This document shows, one piece after another, positions 58,030 through 64,000 of a stretch of 64,000 nt of DNA. The stretch comes from Lachnospiraceae bacterium (GTDB taxonomy: Bacteria > Bacillota > Clostridia > Lachnospirales > Lachnospiraceae): NCBI GenBank assembly GCA_015057525.1, contig SVEE01000001.1, positions 186,001 to 250,000 of the forward strand, read 5' to 3'. Positions within the stretch are counted from its first letter, which is position 1; each line of letters opens with the position of its first letter. Both the position numbers and the translations under genes were made by a program. The notes under the pieces were generated by a model, which made no database searches, was not told the DNA's origin, and worked only from the letters and a program-made list of their open reading frames with translations.

Positions 58030-58944
58030 ATGATTAATATGGAAAGAGAACAAATATATACAAAGTGGTTAAATACTCGTATAGATGGGAAAGTACTTTG
58101 TAGTGAAGATACAATTAGAAAATGTAGATTGCTTTCAGATTATAATTTTGATTTATTTGTAGATTATCAAAATGATTTTTTAAAACAAGGGAAAAGCATA
58201 AAGTCTTACAAAAGTATTAGAAGTAAAATATTAGAGTTCTTATCATCTTCAAAAATTAGAGAAATTAAACTCGATGATATAACACAAGAGGATATAGATG
58301 AGCATTTATTGGGGTTCATTAATAACGAAAGTGATAATAACTATAATAACAGAGTTAAACATATAAAAGGGTATTTAGAATTTCACAAAAATAAGTTGAA
58401 AAATTCTATAGATTTGTCCTCGTTGTTAATAGATAGCAAAGAAATAACGACATCAAAAAAGAATATAAAGAGTTCATTAACTGCTGAACAGGTAGCATTG
58501 TGTGAAGAGAAATATAAGAATAATTTAACTAAGTTGTTCATTTTCAAATTACTCTATTATACAGATATTACTACTGAGGAGATTATTGATTTAAAATACT
58601 CTGATTTTGATACGCTTGACAATAGTTTTAATATCGGTGAAAGAAAAATTTTTGTGCCTAATTCTATGGTTGAGCTTATTTCTAGTTTGAGAGATGAACC
58701 CATTTTGTCAAGAAAATTTTATATAGACCATATAGTCAAAAATATGAAACAAGAGTTAAAAGAAGTAGGTATAAGCAATTTCAAACCTAAGGATATGCAG
58801 AAGACACATGAATTACTTTTTTTGCGATGTCCTCAATGTGGATGCAAATATGAGGCAGTTGTTGATAATTGGTGTGCAAGACAATTTACCGATAACGGAA
58901 AATTTTGGATAGTTTGTAGGGAAAAATGTGGTAAAGATGAGTAA
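58030..58944 (+). CDS. Catalytically dead integrase-like protein with zinc ribbon
   Basis: 304 aa. Layout follows tyrosine recombinases (core-binding domain to about 140, then the catalytic fold), but active residues are lost: the Arg of 'YTGLRxxE' is Thr (YYTDITTEEII), and the 'HDLRHT' box reads KDMQKT. Where the Tyr helix should be there is a zinc ribbon (CPQCGC near residue 271, then Cys at WCARQ, VCREKC). It probably binds DNA without cutting. The stop overlaps the nuclease-like gene, implying a joint function. Confidence 0.6.
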   Translation: MINMEREQIYTKWLNTRIDGKVLCSEDTIRKCRLLSDYNFDLFVDYQNDFLKQGKSIKSYKSIRSKILEFLSSSKIREIKLDDITQEDIDEHLLGFINNESDNNYNNRVKHIKGYLEFHKNKLKNSIDLSSLLIDSKEITTSKKNIKSSLTAEQVALCEEKYKNNLTKLFIFKLLYYTDITTEEIIDLKYSDFDTLDNSFNIGERKIFVPNSMVELISSLRDEPILSRKFYIDHIVKNMKQELKEVGISNFKPKDMQKTHELLFLRCPQCGCKYEAVVDNWCARQFTDNGKFWIVCREKCGKDE

Positions 58945-59470
58945 AGTGATTTCATTAATGGATATTTTGCCTATACGGAAGTATATGGACATAGTAGAAA
59001 AAGAACAATCTGAAAGAGATGCTAGATGGTTGGATAATCAAAAGGAACTTGGTCAGAAAGGTGAAAGTATTGTAAAGAAATTTCTTAAAGAGAGGTATCA
59101 AGCGAGTATTATTGTCGAACCAGATTACAAGGGGTATGATTTTTCCGTGAAATTACCAAATAGAGAATTTGTTGTTGAAGTTAAAACTACAAAAGGAAAT
59201 GACAATAGATTTTTTATATCTCGTAATGAATTACAATGTGCCGAAAAAATGTGTGATTTATATTACATTTATTATATTGTATTAGAAAAAAGCAAATGTA
59301 AATTGTATGTAATAAATAATCCTATATATACATTAAAAATTGACAGAGAAATATTGTATGAAAATTTGGTTAATAATGAAATGATTCAGGCGCAAATAGA
59401 AGGCTTAATAGTTACGGTTGATAGTGTTCAGTTAGAAAAATTTTATGCAACTGAAATAACACTATTTTAG
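58937..59470 (+). CDS. DUF3883-like restriction-nuclease-fold protein
   Basis: 177 aa. GYDFSVKLPNREFVVEVKTTKG holds the PD-(D/E)xK pattern (Asp, then Glu-Val-Lys) of DUF3883 nuclease-like domains found in anti-phage and restriction systems. Start ATG 58937 is within the end of the previous gene (GTG 58928 is an alternative). With its DNA-binding partner this could be a small two-gene defence or processing unit; activity is unproven. Confidence 0.6.
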   Translation: MSKVISLMDILPIRKYMDIVEKEQSERDARWLDNQKELGQKGESIVKKFLKERYQASIIVEPDYKGYDFSVKLPNREFVVEVKTTKGNDNRFFISRNELQCAEKMCDLYYIYYIVLEKSKCKLYVINNPIYTLKIDREILYENLVNNEMIQAQIEGLIVTVDSVQLEKFYATEITLF

Positions 59471-60069
59471 TATAATAAATCGTGAATTTTGAGATGTTCA
59501 AAATACAAACAGGGGTAACATGCTCACAGATAGACTTTAAATGGTTTATTTGTGAGTTTTTTATCTTTAAAATAGGTAAGCACCATATATGTCAAATGAT
59601 AGGTGATAGTAAATATAAGATTTATATATTAGTAAAGGTTATTAACAGAATTATATACAGAGATAAAGATATCTATTATAGATGATGTTCAACTTCTGAT
59701 AGTTAAAAGTTACACGCAAAAGTAATAGTGCAAGAAAATATATAAGAAGAGTATTCATGAACCATATTATGTTACTTAGATGGATATAACAATATTATAA
59801 TGCGATAATTCCTGAGGAAGTATTTGTATACATACTTTGTATTATTTTATTAAATAAGGATAAAAATATTTTTAATGTATTGTTTTGTAAAAATAAGCTT
59901 AAATTGTTATATTAATATATATACGAAATAGTTAAGGTACAGACAATGCAACCATTATAAACGGATATATAACAAGAATGATATTAAACATAAGAAGATA
60001 ATATAGGGTGATTAAGAGATTAAAAATGCATTTTTATATAAATAATAAGATGAAAGAGAGGAAAAACTT
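59471..60069 (+). other. 600-bp AT-rich gap
   Basis: A 67-codon open frame at 59482-59685 has no ribosome binding site and I do not count it as a gene. No stem-loop or repeat of note; nothing else visible. Confidence 0.5.
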
Positions 60070-61050
60070 ATGAATAGTAATGTAAAAGTAAATACAAAAA
60101 GAGATAGTATAAGGTTATGTGAAAAATCTGATTGCTTAAGTTTGTCAGATAATGGTTATGATGGATTATTAAAATTCACAAGTAAATTACAGAGTAATTT
60201 AGGTGTGTATCAAGGTGCTGAGTCATTGCTTGGGTTTACGAAAACTTTAGATGATGTGTATGCTCGATTTAATGTTTTAGAAAATGTAGATATTGCTAAA
60301 ATTAACATATCACAAGTAACAGAAAATATAACCAAATTACAAGAAAGCTTAGGGGTATCAAAGGCATTCTCAGGAATGCAAAATATAAATAAGTTATATT
60401 CTGTGAGACTTTCTTCGATGTTGGAAAAGTATACTAATTTGGAAAGTTTAAAAGGGTTTAGAGAGATTTCTAAGCTGTTTCAAGAATATGATTTTGAAAA
60501 AATTGGTAATGCATATCAAAATGTGTTAGGGCAAGTTGATTGGACTAAGGATGTGTCTGTGGAAGAAATAGCAGAGGATGTTGCCGAACATTATATTGCT
60601 GAGTGTTCTGAAGATAATAAAGAGATTGATAAAATAGTAAGCTCGTCAGAAAGTAAAGAAAATAGAAAGAAAAATACTAGAGATGATATACGCTTTTTTA
60701 TTGAAGTAGTAACTTTTTTGTTGCTTGTAGGTGGTCTTGTTTTTCCAAAACCACAAGTTGTAAATAATACATACAATAATACTATTGAAGTAAATAATTA
60801 TTATACTATAGAAACAGGTATGGATGCTCAGTTATTGAACGCGATGGGGTGTAGAATTATAAATGAAAACAATGTAATGCCACGTGTTAAACCAGATTGT
60901 TCATCAAGAGTAACGGGGCATCTATATATTGGGCAAGTGGTAAGTGTATCTGACAAGTGGAAAAAGTGGATTGAGATTAACTGGACAGATAGTGAGGGTA
61001 ATTATTGTACTGGTTGGATACAAAATTATAAGGTTACTGAGTTTAAGTAG
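60070..61050 (+). CDS. Membrane protein with C-terminal SH3-like domain
   Basis: 326 aa. A helical N-terminal half (to about 200), one membrane segment near residue 225 (FIEVVTFLLLVGGLVFP), an Asn-rich stretch (VVNNTYNNTIEVNNYYTI) and a C-terminal SH3-like domain (VKPDCSSRVTGHLYIGQVVSVSDKWKKWIEINW). The Asn-rich linker and SH3 tail recall proteins encoded by other mobile elements; function unknown. The last gene before the right end. Confidence 0.6.
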   Translation: MNSNVKVNTKRDSIRLCEKSDCLSLSDNGYDGLLKFTSKLQSNLGVYQGAESLLGFTKTLDDVYARFNVLENVDIAKINISQVTENITKLQESLGVSKAFSGMQNINKLYSVRLSSMLEKYTNLESLKGFREISKLFQEYDFEKIGNAYQNVLGQVDWTKDVSVEEIAEDVAEHYIAECSEDNKEIDKIVSSSESKENRKKNTRDDIRFFIEVVTFLLLVGGLVFPKPQVVNNTYNNTIEVNNYYTIETGMDAQLLNAMGCRIINENNVMPRVKPDCSSRVTGHLYIGQVVSVSDKWKKWIEINWTDSEGNYCTGWIQNYKVTEFK

Positions 61051-61158
61051 AATATGAAGTTAGAGACTTGTTAGTTACTTTAATAAGAGTTACACTAAGA
61101 CACACTTTACAGAAACGGCGACTGACATGGGCTGTGGTTTGGTGTGGTTTGTCTGCTA

Positions 61159-61177
61159 TAAGACCCACGTAAGTCCC
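61159..61177. promoter_or_regulatory. Candidate integrase arm sites, right end
   Basis: TAAGACCC at 61159 and TAAGTCCC at 61170, same order and 11-bp spacing as at the left end (43943/43954). Confidence 0.5.
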
Positions 61178-61216
61178 AATTGGCTCTAAATCCTTGATTT
61201 TACGGGACTCCAACGC

Positions 61217-61252
61217 TTCTATCGAGGAAGCTGCTACAGCTGGTAAGTTCTA
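61217..61252 (+). other. attR: right attachment site
   Basis: 36 bp matching 43,827-43,862 with one difference, ending GGTAAGTTCTA (codons GKF and stop TAG of the original gene). Confidence 0.92.
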
Positions 61253-61456
61253 GAGACAATGAGACATGCGTAGACAGTACATTAGAGACTGTGCGAGTTT
61301 ACTCGCAAACAGTCGAAGAATGGACTGGCTACATAGGACGAATGTCCGAGACTGAGTTGAAGCGAAGCGAAAACGAAGTCGCATGGCGAATATGTATATA
61401 AGATAGTTGAACACATCATATTGAGCAAAATGCTCATGATGTGTTCAACTTTTTTA
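61253..61456 (+). terminator. Original downstream region of the GGGtGRT gene with hairpins and terminator
   Basis: Hairpin GACTGTGCGAG/CTCGCAAACAGTC (61293-61320), small stem GGAC-gaat-GTCC, then a strong terminator at 61,405-61,456 (AGTTGAACACATCAT...ATGATGTGTTCAACT plus TTTTTT). No gene. Confidence 0.75.
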
Positions 61457-61685
61457 TTGGAATTATGCGATTTCAAAAAAGAGGTAGATACATCTTTATC
61501 TTTTATATGTATTGCAGAAATTCTAAAGTTAGAGTATGATGAATAAGTTAAACGCCAATATATGTATATATAAATGTATAAAAGTGGTTTATGAATCTAA
61601 TTGATGTTTTCTTACTTTGGGTGATAAAAGATGTAAGGTCTTGATGAATAAACTAGGCGTAAATTATAATTAAGGAGAATGAAAG

Positions 61686-62087
61686 ATGAAAGGAATAGCA
61701 AATTACAAAAAATGTACAAAGAAGATTGTGTGTATTGGGCTTCTTATTGTTGTGATGTTATGCACGTTAGTGGGATGTGGCAAAAATAACTATGATGATT
61801 TTAATCATGAGTGGGAATTTGTGAAAATAACTTATGGAACGCAAGTTTATGGAGCATCTCCTTTGACTGAGAGTGTGGATCCAAAGATAGAGTTTGATGG
61901 AACAGATGTTGTTTTTTGGTTTAATGGGAAGTCACATGAGGGAAAACTTGAGTATAAGGATGATGAGTACATAGTTACCTTTGAAGATGGTTGGGCTAGT
62001 TTGACAGCCGAAATAGAGGATGACGGAGATACCCTTATGATAAACATTAGTAAGGCAAATGCTGATTGTGAGTTTAGGAAAAAGTAG
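61686..62087 (+). CDS. Small lipoprotein (133 aa)
   Basis: A signal peptide (KKIVCIGLLIVVMLCTLVGC) with a lipobox Cys near residue 31, then a beta-rich acidic outer domain (for example WFNGKSHEGKLEYKDDEYIV). Not recognised beyond this. ATG behind AAGGAG. Confidence 0.7.
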   Translation: MKGIANYKKCTKKIVCIGLLIVVMLCTLVGCGKNNYDDFNHEWEFVKITYGTQVYGASPLTESVDPKIEFDGTDVVFWFNGKSHEGKLEYKDDEYIVTFEDGWASLTAEIEDDGDTLMINISKANADCEFRKK

Positions 62088-62091
62088 TAAT

Positions 62092-62120
62092 TACTGAAGA
62101 GACTGCTACAGCTGCGTGGA
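62092..62120 (+). other. Relic resembling the attachment site
   Basis: GAAGAGACTGCTACAGCTGC shares CTGCTACAGCTG with attL/attR and, in one frame, EETATA with the GGGtGRT end (EEAATA). Possibly the scar of an older integration. See findings. Confidence 0.35.
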
Positions 62121-62145
62121 TAACTAAATATATATCGAATATATA

Positions 62146-62196
62146 AAAGGTGTAAAGTCTTGATATTTTAACAAAGACTTTACACCTTTATCTTTT
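62146..62196. terminator. Terminator
   Basis: AAAGGTGTAAAGTCT pairs with AGACTTTACACCTTT. Confidence 0.88.
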
Positions 62197-62238
62197 GTAC
62201 GTATTCAATTACTTTTATCTTTGGTGAATGTTAATATT

Positions 62239-62388
62239 TCATCTTTCGTTTGGTGCAGTTACTGAGACACCCTTGTTTTTGGCAAATTCAAGAAGCTCAT
62301 TTAAATCGTTGTAAAGATTGTTTTTAAGTAACAATTGACATGCAAATGCAAAAACTGCCAGTTCGTTTTGATTCATATCATCATTCAT
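62239..62388 (-). CDS. Possible small protein (49 aa), minus strand
   Basis: Reads MNDDMNQNELAVFAFACQLL and on to a stop at 62239, with AAAGGGGT and GAAGGG before the start and the shared terminator at 62146-62196 downstream. Coding character is plausible (acidic, helical), but no family is known. Low certainty. Confidence 0.4.
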   Translation of the reverse strand: MNDDMNQNELAVFAFACQLLLKNNLYNDLNELLEFAKNKGVSVTAPNER

Positions 62389-62580
62389 CCCTTCGTACCC
62401 CTTTCATAAAGTATAAGTAAATTATAGGGGCTATTTTTATTTGTGTAAAGCCTTTATTAAAGTATCAATGTACAAGTTATTTTGGATATAAATGGATTGA
62501 AAAGATATTGCTTGGCTTGATTGTTTAAAGAAAATAGCTTATTATAGAACAATAGTGTAATACAGAGGAGGTTCCCAAAT

Positions 62581-63183
62581 ATGGAAAACGAAAATATGGT
62601 TCAAGAGCAGACTGGAGCAGAGGAGAAAGCTGTTAAGGGTAAAAAGAAAAATAGTATTTTACCAGTAATAGTAATAATAGCCCTTGTTGCAATAGCAGGA
62701 ATATATTTATACAAGCAGCAGGCTGATGCACCGGTGATGTCTATTGATGGTGTGGAGTTCAAATTAAAAGATAAGGCTAGTGTGCTTACTGATGCAGGCT
62801 TTGAGATAAGCGGCAAGGTGTCAAAGCTTCCAGCAAAGACTTGGGAGATGTTGTTTGAAGTTGAAAAAGACGGTGTTTTATATGCGTATGTGACATTATA
62901 TAATACTAGTTCATCTGAAAAAGAGTTATCTGAGTGTAATATAGGTGAAGTAACTGTAATGAAACAGTCTTATATGGCTTATGATAAGTTCATGGTAAAT
63001 GGTGTGAATGTATTTGAAGTGTCTGCTGATGAAGCAAGAACTGAATTGGGTATAAAAGAAGATGACACTGTTGTAAGTACAGATTTAGGATATGCACATG
63101 TGAGGTTATCCGATTATGACACTACAGCAGATACGTACGGAGAAATATACATATATTGTGACTTTGGTAAGAAGTACGATTAA
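62581..63183 (+). CDS. Membrane-anchored protein of unknown function (200 aa)
   Basis: A charged N-terminus, one membrane helix (ILPVIVIIALVAIAGIYLY, residues about 26-44) and an outer beta-rich domain (VMSIDGVEFKLKDKASVLTDAGF and following). The ribosome binding site GAGGAGG precedes ATG 62581. Terminator follows. Confidence 0.65.
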   Translation: MENENMVQEQTGAEEKAVKGKKKNSILPVIVIIALVAIAGIYLYKQQADAPVMSIDGVEFKLKDKASVLTDAGFEISGKVSKLPAKTWEMLFEVEKDGVLYAYVTLYNTSSSEKELSECNIGEVTVMKQSYMAYDKFMVNGVNVFEVSADEARTELGIKEDDTVVSTDLGYAHVRLSDYDTTADTYGEIYIYCDFGKKYD

Positions 63184-63190
63184 CATTTAT

Positions 63191-63236
63191 AAGGTGTAAA
63201 GTCCTGTTGATTTAACATGGCTTTACACCTTTTTTG
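63191..63236 (+). terminator. Terminator, similar to the one at 62146
   Basis: AAGGTGTAAAG pairs with CTTTACACCTT, then T-run. Confidence 0.88.
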
Positions 63237-63347
63237 TGTTTATCTCATGGTAACATAATGAATATTGAATTTCAACATCTTTCCTTGAATTATTTACACA
63301 TAGGATATATGATGGTTATATGGTAAATTTTTACGTGGGGGAGTAGT

Positions 63348-64000
63348 ATGAATTCAAAGGAAATAAAACAAAAGAACAAAACTATATGGAAAAAGATAAT
63401 ATACAAATTTGATGAATTCCTTTCTAAGGGTATGGGAGTTCAGTTTGTGATGCTTATTGTGGCTGCTTTAGTGATTATTGTGATAGCAGGTCTTTTGGTG
63501 GGGATATTTATAGATGGTATTTCGCTGAAAGGTGGAATTTGGGATAGCCTTATGCATCTGCTTGATCAGGGAACTATCACAGGTGATGAGACAAATAATA
63601 AGCTTTACTTAACATTTATGCTTGTGGTCACAGGATTTGGCCTCTTGCTCATGGGTACTATTGTGGGTATCTTAAACAATGCGATTTCTTCCAGACTTGC
63701 TATTTTGGACGAGGGTCTTACTCAGGTTATGGAGAAAGGGCATATTGTTATTATTGGATATGATGATAATTGTTCATGTATAGTAAGACAGCAGATGGAA
63801 TCCAACGAGAACTGGACAGGTAACAGAAGTATAGTGGTTGTTGACAATATTCCTTCTGTTGATATGAAAACAGATTTGCAAGCCAAGCTTAATCTGGGTA
63901 AAAAGCTTAGAACAAAACGTGGTGTTAAGAGGTCTAAGCTTATATATAGAACTGGTAATACTGTAAATGAAAAGACTCTTCAGATGGTTTCTTTAGAGTC
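63348..64000 (+). CDS. CASTOR/POLLUX-like ion channel, N-terminal part (runs off window)
   Basis: At least 217 residues. Two membrane segments (VQFVMLIVAALVIIVIAGLLV and LTFMLVVTGFGLLLMGTIVGIL), then a RCK/TrkA-N-like nucleotide-binding region beginning KGHIVIIGYDDNCSCIVRQ. This matches bacterial CASTOR/POLLUX-related channels. ATG 63348 behind GTGGGGGAG; the 3' end is outside the window. Confidence 0.75.
   Translation, partial: MNSKEIKQKNKTIWKKIIYKFDEFLSKGMGVQFVMLIVAALVIIVIAGLLVGIFIDGISLKGGIWDSLMHLLDQGTITGDETNNKLYLTFMLVVTGFGLLLMGTIVGILNNAISSRLAILDEGLTQVMEKGHIVIIGYDDNCSCIVRQQMESNENWTGNRSIVVVDNIPSVDMKTDLQAKLNLGKKLRTKRGVKRSKLIYRTGNTVNEKTLQMVSLE

Larger units (their letters stand above)
43827..61252 (+). 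mobile_element. 17.4 kb integrated element (IME-like) in the GGGtGRT gene
   Basis: Bounded by a 36-bp direct repeat that duplicates the 3' end of a host gene, with a tyrosine integrase just inside the left end, an HTH excisionase-like gene, a serine resolvase, an iteron array and mostly unrecognised cargo. I see no relaxase, type IV secretion, capsid or terminase gene, so it is not a complete ICE or phage; a mobilisable element, integrative plasmid or phage satellite is possible. The heptamer GGGGTAT is strongly over-represented on its plus strand. Confidence 0.85.

Noticed and set aside
59482..59685. 67-codon ORF in the 600-bp gap
   Set aside because: GTG start without a ribosome binding site and no recognisable protein features.
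43827..61252. Complete ICE or prophage
   Set aside because: No relaxase, coupling protein, type IV secretion, capsid, terminase or holin gene is visible.

Overview
The window looks like a chromosome segment from a low-GC anaerobic Firmicute, most likely a Lachnospiraceae member (Butyrivibrio/Lachnospira/Roseburia type). The basis is AT-rich DNA with strong AGGAGG-type ribosome binding sites, an Rnf complex, paired 'GGTGSSKS' ABC exporters, a NifU-like/GGGtGRT gene pair, NrdR and YlmC. No rRNA, tRNA or CRISPR array was seen.

Layout. 1-7.3 kb: end of pheA, a Fur-family regulator, xth, a PfkB sugar kinase, an XRE/LytTR regulator pair, a LysR regulator and an ABC-F ATPase. 7.6-15.9 kb: flavoprotein, AraC regulator, a candidate small RNA, HD protein, nth, a B12/radical SAM protein, a lipase-like hydrolase, a MetH-activation-like protein and glpK. 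15.9-26.3 kb: heterodimeric ABC exporter, a 6-TM chemoreceptor and the potABCD polyamine operon. 26.4-34.4 kb: Gx-type membrane protein, rnfC-rnfD/G fusion-rnfE-rnfA-rnfB, DegV, YlmC, NrdR and YigZ. 34.4-43.9 kb: an ABC-2 transporter (minus strand), a chemoreceptor with a long Glu/Tyr repeat tail, tgt, yajC and the NifU-like/GGGtGRT pair.

43,827-61,252 is a 17.4 kb integrated element. A 36-bp direct repeat (one mismatch) marks its ends; it duplicates the 3' end of the GGGtGRT gene, and a tyrosine integrase lies just inside the left end. Cargo includes an orphan adenine methyltransferase, three zinc-ribbon proteins (two sharing a duplicated promoter), a DUF262-like fragment, a 21-bp-phased iteron array next to an unrecognised gene, a serine resolvase, an excisionase-like HTH protein, a catalytically dead integrase-like/zinc-ribbon protein overlapping a DUF3883-like nuclease, and an SH3-like membrane protein. 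I see no relaxase or conjugation gene. Across the element the heptamer GGGGTAT occurs about 35 times by hand count (21 as GGGGTATC), always on the plus strand, in several reading frames and between genes. I saw no plus-strand copy elsewhere in the window. This is the most unusual signal here.

A second unexplained structure is a three-copy intergenic element (about 7.3-7.57, 21.37-21.64 and 40.06-40.31 kb). Each copy folds into one very long hairpin, with a conserved core and stems that change in a compensatory way between copies.

Right of the element (61.25-64 kb) are a small lipoprotein, a possible small antisense gene, a membrane-anchored hypothetical protein and the start of a CASTOR/POLLUX-like ion-channel gene that runs off the window.
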